DNA of 6,937 nucleotides from Turicibacter sp. UBA7094 (GTDB taxonomy: Bacteria; Bacillota_I; Bacilli_A; MOL361; Turicibacteraceae): contig DKYS01000007.1 in assembly GCA_002493395.1 (NCBI GenBank), positions 42,851-49,787 on the forward strand. Reading direction: 5' to 3'. The translations under genes were made by a program, and so were the position numbers. The notes under the pieces were generated by a model. That model was not told the origin of the DNA. It searched no databases and saw only the letters and a program-made list of their open reading frames with translations. Positions within the stretch are counted from its first letter, which is position 1. Each line of letters begins with the position of its first letter. Of this stretch, positions 1 to 5,803 are shown piece by piece.

Positions 1-7
1 TAAGAAG

Positions 8-17
8 CTCCTTTTTT
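8..17 (-). promoter_or_regulatory. Ribosome binding site of a divergent gene lying off the left edge
   Basis: Read on the minus strand this is AAAAAAGGAG, followed by seven bases (CTTCTTA) to the window edge. That is the ideal distance for a start codon immediately outside the window. A divergently transcribed gene therefore probably begins at the edge. A sugar-responsive regulator would be typical beside a PTS operon, but no coding sequence is visible, so this identity is only a guess. Confidence 0.6.
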
Positions 18-31
18 GTCGGACTTTAGAA

Positions 32-47
32 CTGTAACCCATTACAG
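32..47. repeat. Perfect inverted repeat, possible operator or leader hairpin
   Basis: CTGTAA and TTACAG are perfect 6-base arms separated by CCCA. The repeat lies in the presumed leader of the off-window minus-strand gene. It shares the TGTAAC core with other dyads in this spacer (75-88, 136-141, 168-177), so it could be a binding site for the local regulator. No protein can be assigned from sequence alone. Confidence 0.4.
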
Positions 48-72
48 AATAAGAGATGAAGTTGTCGTTCTG

Positions 73-90
73 GATGTTAACGGTTACATC
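73..90. promoter_or_regulatory. Imperfect 18-bp palindrome, candidate operator
   Basis: GATGTTAACGGTTACATC pairs with its own reverse complement at seven of nine positions. It lies at the expected transcription start of the minus-strand promoter (94-121), a usual place for autoregulation. It contains TGTTAAC and GTTACA, which resemble the other TGTAAC-type half sites in this spacer. Confidence 0.4.
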
Positions 91-93
91 AAA

Positions 94-121
94 ATTATAC
101 ATTGTATTAATTTTATGAAAA
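94..121 (-). promoter_or_regulatory. Candidate promoter for the divergent off-window gene
   Basis: On the minus strand the -10 is a perfect TATAAT (99 down to 94). The -35 candidate TTTTCA (121 down to 116) is 16 bases upstream and matches TTGACA at four of six positions. It overlaps the plus-strand promoter of the alpha-glucosidase operon back to front, so polymerase could occupy only one of them at a time. Confidence 0.45.
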
Positions 122-130
122 CGATATAAT
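102..130 (+). promoter_or_regulatory. Candidate promoter of the alpha-glucosidase / PTS / phosphatase operon
   Basis: TTGTAT (102-107) is followed after exactly 17 bases by a perfect TATAAT (125-130). The -35 matches consensus at only three of six positions, as expected for a promoter that needs induction. Transcription should start near 137, leaving a leader of about 115 bases before the start codon at 253. Confidence 0.6.
116..129. promoter_or_regulatory. Candidate cre site (CcpA, carbon catabolite repression)
   Basis: TGAAAACGATATAA matches the cre consensus TGWNANCGNTNWCA at every fixed position except the next-to-last base (A for C). It covers most of the plus-strand -10 and the minus-strand -35. 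A bound CcpA-HPr(Ser-P) complex would therefore block polymerase, which fits a sugar-use operon being shut off by a preferred carbon source. CcpA binding is inferred. Confidence 0.55.
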
Positions 131-132
131 CA

Positions 133-179
133 ACTTGTAACAAAAAGTAATGCGTTTACTTTCGAGGTTGTTAACAAGT
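133..179. repeat. Two nested inverted repeats just downstream of the -10
   Basis: Outer arms are ACTTGTAACAA (133-143) and TTGTTAACAAGT (168-179), complementary apart from one extra base. The inner arms AAAGTAA (144-150) and TTACTTT (156-162) are perfect around a 5-base centre. The right outer arm contains its own palindrome, TTGTTAACAA (168-177). Lying at the expected transcription start, the unit could be an operator for a sugar-responsive repressor or a hairpin at the 5' end of the mRNA. No antiterminator-type sequence is recognisable. Confidence 0.5.
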
Positions 180-252
180 AAAACCCTTAACGAGTGGGAG
201 AGACACTAACATAAAGGACAGCAAGAAAAATAAAAAAGGAGTCGGACACGAG

Positions 253-1917
253 ATGAATAAAGTATGGTGGAAAGAAGCCGTGGCTTATCAAATCTATCCT
301 AGAAGTTTTATGGATTCAAATGGTGATGGGATAGGTGATCTCAATGGAATCATCTTAAAGTTAGATTATTTAAAGTCACTTGGGGTTGATGTCATTTGGG
401 TTTGTCCATTTTATAAATCACCAAACGATGATTGTGGGTATGATATTAGTGATTATAAAGATATTATGGATGAGTTTGGAACGCTTGAAGATTTCGATCG
501 ATTATTAAACGAAGTCCATAAACGGGGAATGAAATTAATTGCTGATTTAGTCATTAATCATACAAGTGATGAACATCCTTGGTTCATTGAATCTCGTTCT
601 TCACTAGATAATCCGAAACGGGATTGGTATATTTGGCGAGATGGAGTCGACGGAAAAGAACCGAATAACTGGGAAAGTATTTTTAGTGGCTCAGCTTGGG
701 AATACGACGAAGAAACGAAACAATATTATATGCATCTATTCTCTAAAAAACAACCCGATTTAAATTGGGAAAATGAAGAGGTTAGAGCAGCCTTATATGA
801 GATGGTTAACTGGTGGCTAGATAAGGGAATCGATGGATTCCGTGTCGATGCAATCAGCCATATAAAAAAAGAGGACGGATTGGTAGATATGCCAAACCCT
901 CAAAAATTAAAATATGTTTCGTCGTTTGACAAACATATGAATGTCAAAGGAATTCATCCCTTACTTGCTGATTTGAAGAAAAACACGTTTGATCGCTATG
1001 ACATTATGACTGTCGGAGAGGCAAACGGTGTGAAACCGGAGGATGCGCATTTATGGGTTGGAGAAAAAGAAGGAAAGTTCAATATGGTTTTCCAATTTGA
1101 ACACCTAGGTTTGTGGAAGGATAACGGGAGTTCTGGGACGGATATCCGAGAGTTAAAGCAGATTTTAACGAAATGGCAAACTGGTTTGGAAGGTGTGGGT
1201 TGGAATGCCTTATATATTGAAAATCATGACTTGGCACGAATCGTATCCACACTTGGAGATGATGAAACTTACTGGAAAGAAAGTGCCACATCGCTTGGTA
1301 TGATGTATTTCATGATGAAGGGAACACCGTTCATTTATCAAGGTCAAGAAATTGGGATGACCAATGTTCACTTTGATAAAGTAGAAGATTACCAAGACGT
1401 TCAAAGTACCGGTTTATATTATTCTAAGATTGATCAGGGAATGGATCATGAAGATATAATGGAGATTATTCGAGCAACTGCTCGGGGGAATAGTCGAACA
1501 CCGATGCAATGGAACGATGACGTGAATGCCGGATTTACAACGGGGGTGCCTTGGTTAGCAGTTAATCCTAACTATAAAGTGATTAATGTTCAAAACCAAG
1601 AAGACGATCCAGATTCAGTTCTAAACTTCTATAAAGATATGATTGCCTTAAGGAAGTCAGATGATGTCTTTATTTATGGAAAGTATGAATTGATTCTTGC
1701 AAGTCATCCGGATGTTTACGCCTATCTTCGGATTTTAGATGGGAAAAGCGTCTTAGTCTTATGTAATCTGACTAAAAATAAAACGATGGTTGATTTAGAT
1801 CAATTATCGGTATCAGCGGAACAATTGTTACTTGCAAATATGCCTGTTGAGGATCATGCAATCGTAACAGAGGTGGGGTTAAATCCGTTTGAAGCGCGCA
1901 TCTACAGCTTAAATTAA
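253..1917 (+). CDS. malL: Alpha-glucosidase / oligo-1,6-glucosidase, GH13 family (subfamily 31 type), cytoplasmic
   Basis: The 554-residue product has the length of Bacillus oligo-1,6-glucosidases and no signal peptide. It should remove glucose from maltose, isomaltose or short malto-oligosaccharides in the cytoplasm. All GH13 signatures are visible: a metal-loop motif DSNGDGIGD (21-29), region I DLVINH (98-103), QPDLN (167-171), the nucleophile D199 in GFRVDA, the general acid E256 in VGEANG, and D326 in ENHD. A conserved SRTPMQW follows at 414-420, and the all-beta C-terminal domain closes the protein. The residue after the nucleophile is alanine, not the valine usual in alpha-1,6-specific enzymes, hinting at alpha-1,4 preference (inference). 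GGAG (238-241) precedes the ATG by 11 bases, and MNKVWWKEAV is the canonical family N-terminus. Trehalose-6-phosphate hydrolase is the main alternative, but the adjacent permease is not of the trehalose type. Confidence 0.9.
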   Translation: MNKVWWKEAVAYQIYPRSFMDSNGDGIGDLNGIILKLDYLKSLGVDVIWVCPFYKSPNDDCGYDISDYKDIMDEFGTLEDFDRLLNEVHKRGMKLIADLVINHTSDEHPWFIESRSSLDNPKRDWYIWRDGVDGKEPNNWESIFSGSAWEYDEETKQYYMHLFSKKQPDLNWENEEVRAALYEMVNWWLDKGIDGFRVDAISHIKKEDGLVDMPNPQKLKYVSSFDKHMNVKGIHPLLADLKKNTFDRYDIMTVGEANGVKPEDAHLWVGEKEGKFNMVFQFEHLGLWKDNGSSGTDIRELKQILTKWQTGLEGVGWNALYIENHDLARIVSTLGDDETYWKESATSLGMMYFMMKGTPFIYQGQEIGMTNVHFDKVEDYQDVQSTGLYYSKIDQGMDHEDIMEIIRATARGNSRTPMQWNDDVNAGFTTGVPWLAVNPNYKVINVQNQEDDPDSVLNFYKDMIALRKSDDVFIYGKYELILASHPDVYAYLRILDGKSVLVLCNLTKNKTMVDLDQLSVSAEQLLLANMPVEDHAIVTEVGLNPFEARIYSLN

Positions 1918-1943
1918 GCTATGATGATATAAGAAGAATTATT

Positions 1944-1950
1944 AGGAGGA
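1944..1950 (+). promoter_or_regulatory. Ribosome binding site that selects a GTG start
   Basis: AGGAGGA lies six bases before GTG at 1957. The next in-frame ATG (1975) is 24 bases away, too far for this site, so the GTG start is preferred for the PTS permease. Confidence 0.8.
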
Positions 1951-1956
1951 ATAGTT

Positions 1957-3603
1957 GTGAAAAAGTCAGGGTTTATGTCGTTTGATTTCTGGCAAAAGTT
2001 TGGAAAGGCCTTAATGGTCGTTATCGCTGTAATGCCAGCAGCGGGGATTATGATTTCTTTAGGTAAATTAGTTGCGATGTCAGGTGGGGATATCACAGTA
2101 ATCGCTACAATCGCCAAAATCATGGAAGAAATTGGTTGGGCAATTATTGGTAACTTACACGTTCTATTTGCTGTAGCAATCGGGGGATCTTGGGCAAAAG
2201 AACGTGCAGGTGGAGCATTCGCTGCATTAATCGCATTTATCTTAATTAACCGTATTACAGGAGCTATCTTCGGAGTAACAGGCGATATGTTAGCTGATCC
2301 AACAGCAACAGTTAAATCATTATTCGGAGCAGATATGATTGTTGGAGACTACTTCACTGAAATTTTAGGATCGCCAGCCTTAAACATGGGAGTATTCGTT
2401 GGGATTATCTCAGGGTTCTTAGGGGCGTCAATCTTTAATAAATATTACAACTTCAGTAAATTACCACAAGCATTAGCATTCTTCAATGGTAAACGTTTCG
2501 TACCATTCGTTGTAATCGGTGGTTCAGTTGTAACAGCTTTAATTTTATCAATTATTTGGCCATTCGCTCAAGGTGCATTAAATAACTTCGGTCAATGGAT
2601 TGCAACATCTCAAGATACTGCACCAATCCTTGCACCATTCGTATACGGAGCTGGTGAGCGCTTATTATTACCATTCGGTTTACACCACATGTTAACAATT
2701 CCAATGAACTACACAGAATTAGGTGGAACATATGAAGTTTTAACAGGTGCAAATGCAGGTCAAATCGTTGCAGGACAAGAATCATTATGGTTAGCTTGGG
2801 TAACTGACTTAAATAACTTAAAAGCAGCTGGAGATATGGATGCTTATAACACATTATTAAATTCAGTAACACCAGCACGTTTCAAAGCAGGACAAGTTAT
2901 TTTATCATCTGCATCATTAATGGGGGCTGCTTATGCAATGTTCCGTAATGTTGATAACGATAAAAAATCAGCTTACAAATCAATGTTCGTTTCTGCTGCA
3001 TTAGCAACATTCTTAACAGGGGTATCTGAACCATTAGAATTCATGTTCATGTTCATTTCACCGGTATTATATTTATGCTATGCTATCTTAGCAGGTGCGG
3101 CTTTCGCTTTAGCTGATTTAATTAACTTACGTATCCACTCATTCGGTATTATCGAATTCTGTACTCGTATTCCAATGATGGCTAATGCAGGATTAACTGG
3201 CGATATGATTAACTTCGTATTAGGATGTTTAGGATTCTTCGCATTAAACTTCGGAGTATTCAACTTTGCAATCAAAAAATTCAAAATTGCGACTCCAGGA
3301 CGTTTAGGAAACTATAATGATGAAGATAACGCTTCTGAAGCATCAACTTCAACTGTTGGAGGAAGCCAATTAGCAAACGATATCATCTTATTATTAGGTG
3401 GAGCAGAAAACATTGTAGATGTAGATGCTTGTATGACTCGTTTACGTGTAACAGTTAAAAATACTGATAACGTATCAGATCAACCAAACTGGAAAGCAAC
3501 TGGTGCATTAGGATTAATCATTAAAGATAATGGAATCCAAGCTATTTATGGACCAAAAGCTGATGTATTAAAATCAGAAATTCAAGATATCTTAGGTTTA
3601 TAA
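1957..3603 (+). CDS. PTS transporter subunit IIBC (IIC-IIB), glucose/maltose family, probably maltose-specific
   Basis: This 548-residue membrane permease imports a sugar while phosphorylating it. The hydrophobic IIC domain spans roughly residues 8-445 and starts with the family-typical FWQKFGKALM and MPAAGIM segments. GERLLLPFGLHHM (233-245) and GVSEPLEFMF (355-364) are conserved substrate-site motifs. After a polar Ser/Thr/Asp linker (about 451-470) comes a IIB domain with the phospho-cysteine C492 in DACMTRLRVT. The IIC-IIB order places it with glucose/maltose-type permeases (MalX, GlvC, MalT), whereas trehalose and sucrose permeases begin with IIB. There is no IIA domain, so it must borrow IIA-Glc encoded elsewhere. 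It lies 39 bases after the glucosidase and 15 before the phosphatase, so all three are probably co-transcribed. Codon use is far more biased (TTA, CGT, GTA) than in its neighbours, suggesting strong expression. Maltose specificity is inferred from context. Confidence 0.88.
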   Translation: MKKSGFMSFDFWQKFGKALMVVIAVMPAAGIMISLGKLVAMSGGDITVIATIAKIMEEIGWAIIGNLHVLFAVAIGGSWAKERAGGAFAALIAFILINRITGAIFGVTGDMLADPTATVKSLFGADMIVGDYFTEILGSPALNMGVFVGIISGFLGASIFNKYYNFSKLPQALAFFNGKRFVPFVVIGGSVVTALILSIIWPFAQGALNNFGQWIATSQDTAPILAPFVYGAGERLLLPFGLHHMLTIPMNYTELGGTYEVLTGANAGQIVAGQESLWLAWVTDLNNLKAAGDMDAYNTLLNSVTPARFKAGQVILSSASLMGAAYAMFRNVDNDKKSAYKSMFVSAALATFLTGVSEPLEFMFMFISPVLYLCYAILAGAAFALADLINLRIHSFGIIEFCTRIPMMANAGLTGDMINFVLGCLGFFALNFGVFNFAIKKFKIATPGRLGNYNDEDNASEASTSTVGGSQLANDIILLLGGAENIVDVDACMTRLRVTVKNTDNVSDQPNWKATGALGLIIKDNGIQAIYGPKADVLKSEIQDILGL

Positions 3604-3618
3604 TTTAGGAGAGTTTTT

Positions 3619-4407
3619 ATGAAAGTATTAACCTTAAATTGTCATGCTTGGCAGGAAGAAAACCAAGTGGAAAAAATTAAACACTTAGCAGAAGTTATAA
3701 AAGAAAAAAACTATGATATCATTGCCCTGCAAGAGGTCATGCAATTAGTGAACTCAAGTGACGATGAAAAGGTCAAAAAGGATAATTATGCAGTCGTACT
3801 ACTTCATGAATTAATGAAGTTAGGGGTAACAGATTATCAGTTTGTATGGGATTTTGTTCATATCGGATTTGATATCTACGAAGAGGGGTTAGCCGTGCTA
3901 ACCCGTCTCCCTATTAAAAAGGCACATTCCTTTATTATTACGAATAATGATGACATTCATAATTTCCGTACACGTCGCGTTGTTGGCGTAGAAGTTATGA
4001 ATGATGACCAACCAATGAGTATTTATTCATGTCATTTGGGATGGTATCATGATGAAGAAGAACCGTTTAAAAATCAAGTTGATCGCTTAGTTGAACAATT
4101 ACCACAGAATCAATTAGCACTTATTATGGGGGATTTTAATAATGATGCTAATATCCGTAATGAAGGGTATGATTACTTATTAAGTAAAGGCTTAGTCGAT
4201 ACATATACGTTGGCTAAGGAAAAAGATAATGGAATGACAGTCGTGGGTAAAATTGATGGGTGGTCAAATAATAAAAAAGACTTACGTATCGATTTAATAT
4301 TAAGCAATCAAGCGATTGAAGTTCAATCATCTCATGTTATTTTTAACGGTCAAAATAAAGAAATAGTGTCTGATCATTTCGGTATTGAAGTAGAATTAGC
4401 GCTATAA
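3619..4407 (+). CDS. mapP: Maltose 6'-phosphate phosphatase (MapP-like), endonuclease/exonuclease/phosphatase superfamily
   Basis: The 262-residue cytoplasmic protein carries the full metal-dependent EEP active site: N7 (LTLN), E39 (LQEV), H139 (SCHLGW), D172 and N174 (GDFNN), D225 (RIDLI) and the D252-H253 pair (SDHFG). EEP members cut DNA or remove phosphate from small molecules. Segments HIGFDIYEEG (81-90), NFRTRRVV (115-122) and KIDGW (211-215) are as I remember them from Enterococcus faecalis MapP, which dephosphorylates the maltose 6'-phosphate made by a maltose PTS. Position next to a maltose-family PTS permease and a non-phospho alpha-glucosidase supports that role: its product, maltose, is what the glucosidase needs. 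AGGAGA (3607-3612) lies six bases before the ATG, and a strong terminator follows 30 bases after the stop. The family call is firm; the exact substrate is inferred. Confidence 0.78.
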   Translation: MKVLTLNCHAWQEENQVEKIKHLAEVIKEKNYDIIALQEVMQLVNSSDDEKVKKDNYAVVLLHELMKLGVTDYQFVWDFVHIGFDIYEEGLAVLTRLPIKKAHSFIITNNDDIHNFRTRRVVGVEVMNDDQPMSIYSCHLGWYHDEEEPFKNQVDRLVEQLPQNQLALIMGDFNNDANIRNEGYDYLLSKGLVDTYTLAKEKDNGMTVVGKIDGWSNNKKDLRIDLILSNQAIEVQSSHVIFNGQNKEIVSDHFGIEVELAL

Positions 4408-4437
4408 AATGAAGGATTCATTTGAATAGCCCGAAAG

Positions 4438-4471
4438 TTCCTCTAAAGATTTTCTTTAGAGGAATTTTTTT
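4438..4471 (+). terminator. Strong intrinsic terminator of the maltose operon
   Basis: TTCCTCTAAAG (4438-4448) and CTTTAGAGGAA (4454-4464) form a perfect 11-bp stem with a five-base loop, followed by seven T (4465-4471). It sits 30 bases after the phosphatase stop codon. Confidence 0.93.
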
Positions 4472-4505
4472 ATGAGCAAATTTATAGGAAAATTAAATAA
4501 AAATG

Positions 4506-4560
4506 AAAACCAATCAGTTAAACACCTGACAAGGGCGTCTGACTGATTGGATTTTTATTT
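4506..4560. terminator. Second, longer hairpin in tandem; probable back-up terminator
   Basis: CCAATCAGT (4510-4518) pairs perfectly with ACTGATTGG (4542-4550). The stem extends inward through ACACC (4522-4526) against GGCGT (4534-4538) with two mismatches, to a seven-base loop TGACAAG. ATTTTTATTT follows on the plus strand and an A-rich run precedes it, so it could act in both directions. It catches read-through from the first terminator. Confidence 0.6.
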
Positions 4561-4879
4561 GGGAGTAGAAAAGGGGGAGGATAAAGTCTGGGGTTAAAAT
4601 GATGAATCAAATGATTGTAGAGGAAGTGGAAAAGGTGAAAAGTTTAAGAATAGCTTTCAAAGAGACAGGAATGTGGGTGGAAAAGTTGGAATGAAACGTG
4701 TCAAAATTTAAGAAAAGATGCATCAATCCACTGAGTTTAAGTGATACTTACTATGTGGAGGAAGGTAAAAAAGATGAAGAACTTTGAAGTGGAGATTAAA
4801 AGTGTATGTGAGGGAGAGAGGGGCTTTTTAGTTCACAAAATTTATCAACTTTTTATGATGAATGTTATGCATGAAATAA
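4561..4879. other. Gene-poor spacer with no convincing gene
   Basis: I find no supported gene, RNA or mobile element here. The plus strand is notably purine-rich (GGAGG, GTGGAAAAG at 4626-4634 and again at 4677-4685). Two short plus-strand reading frames exist, 4599-4694 (31 codons) and 4774-4929 (51 codons). The second has a good ribosome binding site, GGAGGAAGG at 4757-4765, but its last 17 codons run through the terminator of the opposite gene. No plus-strand promoter is evident. The stretch may be decayed coding DNA. Confidence 0.5.
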
Positions 4880-4916
4880 AAAAGATGCGTCTTGTAAAAT
4901 ATAGGACGCATCTTTT
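4874..4916 (-). terminator. Intrinsic terminator of the HNH-like gene
   Basis: AAAAGATGCGTC (4880-4891) and GACGCATCTTTT (4905-4916) form a perfect 12-bp stem with a 13-base loop. Read on the minus strand, the distal arm continues into a T-rich tail (TTTTTTATTT). It begins about ten bases beyond the stop codon at 4926. Confidence 0.88.
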
Positions 4917-4925
4917 AAATCTGAT

Positions 4926-5606
4926 TTAGTTGCTTTTCTCTTCTTCTTTTAAGTTATTTGGCGTTTCAATTTCTTTGATTTCTAAGTTATGACGACGGTT
5001 ATCGAGTGGATTTTTATTGATGTGGTACACATAAAATCCTGGTGGGCAGTTGGTTAAATAAGTATCTAGATAAAGCGGCCCCTCTGGAGTATGTGTTAAG
5101 ACATACGGTTGTCCATTCGGTTTCTTTTTAGAAATCCAAGTATAGTTTTCGGTCACGACTTGATCTAAATCTTCCTTTGAAATGAGTGCTTTATTGACAA
5201 TGTTTCCATAACGATCTTTTAAGTGAATCGCAACATCTCCATTTTCGAGTTGTTCATAATCATTGATTTGTTGACGATTATAAATTTCAAGGTTGCATTT
5301 ACGGTTATCAAGAAGGTCTCCATTTAAATGTCGAATCGGAGCGTTTTTGCTTGTTCCTAAAATGACGGATTGGAGAGTCGGCTTAATGTAACGAGTTTTA
5401 CCGTTTTGGTCAATTTTACTTTTTGTTTCGACCATGTAATCGTTAAAGTCTTTATTCCATTGAGCATACCAGTGCGAATAGCTTTGTACTTTATCTAAAT
5501 CCTCTACATCGAATTGAGCCGTAAATGATTTTCCCTTTTTATTGAAAACCGTTAAGTTAACATAATCGTCAATGATCTCGTATTGATTTTTGTGTTGGGT
5601 TGTCAT
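4926..5606 (-). CDS. Tandem HNH-endonuclease-like (HNH_3 / homing type) protein, possibly catalytically degraded
   Basis: The product is 226 residues from the ATG at 5606. It holds two diverged copies of one module, about residues 15-108 and 124-210. Each has a strand-rich front part, an E/D-D-L-D segment, a tryptophan (W46, W157), and ends with an HNH-like ββα motif: RHLNGDLLDNRKCNLEI (H93, D100, N101, N105) and YHINKNPLDNRRHNLEI (H195, D202, N203, N207). In typical phage or homing HNH_3 proteins the histidine is usually preceded by Asp or His; here it is Arg and Tyr, so nuclease activity is doubtful. The tail is charged (EEEKSN). GTG at 5615 is in frame, but it lies inside the ribosome binding site, so I chose the ATG. 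Promoter and terminator are its own. No phage, intron or modification gene is adjacent. DNA binding without cleavage is an alternative role. Confidence 0.7.
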   Translation of the reverse strand: MTTQHKNQYEIIDDYVNLTVFNKKGKSFTAQFDVEDLDKVQSYSHWYAQWNKDFNDYMVETKSKIDQNGKTRYIKPTLQSVILGTSKNAPIRHLNGDLLDNRKCNLEIYNRQQINDYEQLENGDVAIHLKDRYGNIVNKALISKEDLDQVVTENYTWISKKKPNGQPYVLTHTPEGPLYLDTYLTNCPPGFYVYHINKNPLDNRRHNLEIKEIETPNNLKEEEKSN

Positions 5607-5611
5607 GTGAA

Positions 5612-5618
5612 TCACCTC
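5612..5618 (-). promoter_or_regulatory. Ribosome binding site deciding the start of the HNH-like gene
   Basis: On the minus strand GAGGTGA is followed by TTCAC and then ATG at 5606. The GAGG core is eight bases from that ATG. The alternative GTG start at 5615 would overlap this site and have nothing upstream to recruit ribosomes. Confidence 0.7.
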
Positions 5619-5621
5619 TAG

Positions 5622-5639
5622 TCGTTAGTCTTCGTTAGT
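5622..5639. repeat. Two direct repeats of TCGTTAGT, 10 bp apart
   Basis: Identical octamers occupy 5622-5629 and 5632-5639, one helical turn apart. They fall in the short leader between the minus-strand -10 and the ribosome binding site of the HNH-like gene. They could be a repressor half-site pair or a chance duplication. Confidence 0.4.
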
Positions 5640-5648
5640 TATGATGTC

Positions 5649-5677
5649 ATTATAACAAAAGATAAGGCATATTTCTA
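5649..5677 (-). promoter_or_regulatory. Promoter of the HNH-like gene
   Basis: On the minus strand TAGAAA (5677 down to 5672) is followed after 17 bases by a perfect TATAAT (5654 down to 5649). The -35 matches consensus at four of six positions. The expected start near 5642 leaves a leader of about 36 bases before the ATG at 5606. Confidence 0.6.
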
Positions 5678-5729
5678 TGCATAAAGAGAAATATTGAGTT
5701 AATTTGTAACCCCTGATAAACGCATATGC
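5667..5729. repeat. Repeated GCATA/TATGC dyads in the divergent spacer
   Basis: GCATA-TTTC-TATGC (5667-5680) is a perfect dyad covering the -35 of the HNH-like gene. GCATATGC (5722-5729) is a perfect palindrome made of the same half sites, 42 bases on, towards the cysteine-rich gene. The pair could be shared operators of one regulator for both divergent genes. No consensus promoter for the plus-strand gene is evident between them. Confidence 0.35.
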
Positions 5730-5803
5730 AAAAGCAATGAGAAAGGAATAGATTAAGGTGTAGTTGAAATTCCAATAATTTAAGTAAAAGGGGATGTAGA
5801 AAT

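Noticed and set aside
131..252. Riboswitch or BglG-type antiterminator in the operon leader
   Set aside because: Nested dyads exist, but I find no recognisable RAT sequence, no terminator with a U run before the start codon, and no known riboswitch core.
1079..1404. Minus-strand reading frames inside the alpha-glucosidase gene
   Set aside because: They lie wholly antisense to a clearly conserved enzyme, have no supporting ribosome site or promoter that I can see, and resemble no family.
1914..3284. Several minus-strand frames within the PTS permease gene, the longest at 2552-2878
   Set aside because: They are antisense to conserved membrane domains. Such long shadows arise easily from the strongly biased codons of this gene.
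253..3603. Trehalose utilisation pair (TreA hydrolase plus TreP permease)
   Set aside because: The permease has IIC-IIB order, not the IIB-IIC order of trehalose permeases, and the third gene, a MapP-like phosphatase, has no place in that pathway.
3619..4407. DNA repair exonuclease III or DNase of the EEP superfamily
   Set aside because: The catalytic residues are shared, but the HIGFDIYEEG, NFRTRRVV and KIDGW segments and the operon context fit a sugar-phosphate phosphatase better.
4599..4694. 31-codon plus-strand frame rich in Glu, Lys and Val
   Set aside because: It has no properly spaced ribosome site, no upstream promoter and no recognisable similarity; purine-rich DNA gives such frames by chance.
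5695..5730. Sporulation sigma factor promoter (sigma E or K type) for the cysteine-rich gene
   Set aside because: ATATT and CATATGCA resemble parts of such promoters, but the spacing (about 27 bases) is too long for a credible match.
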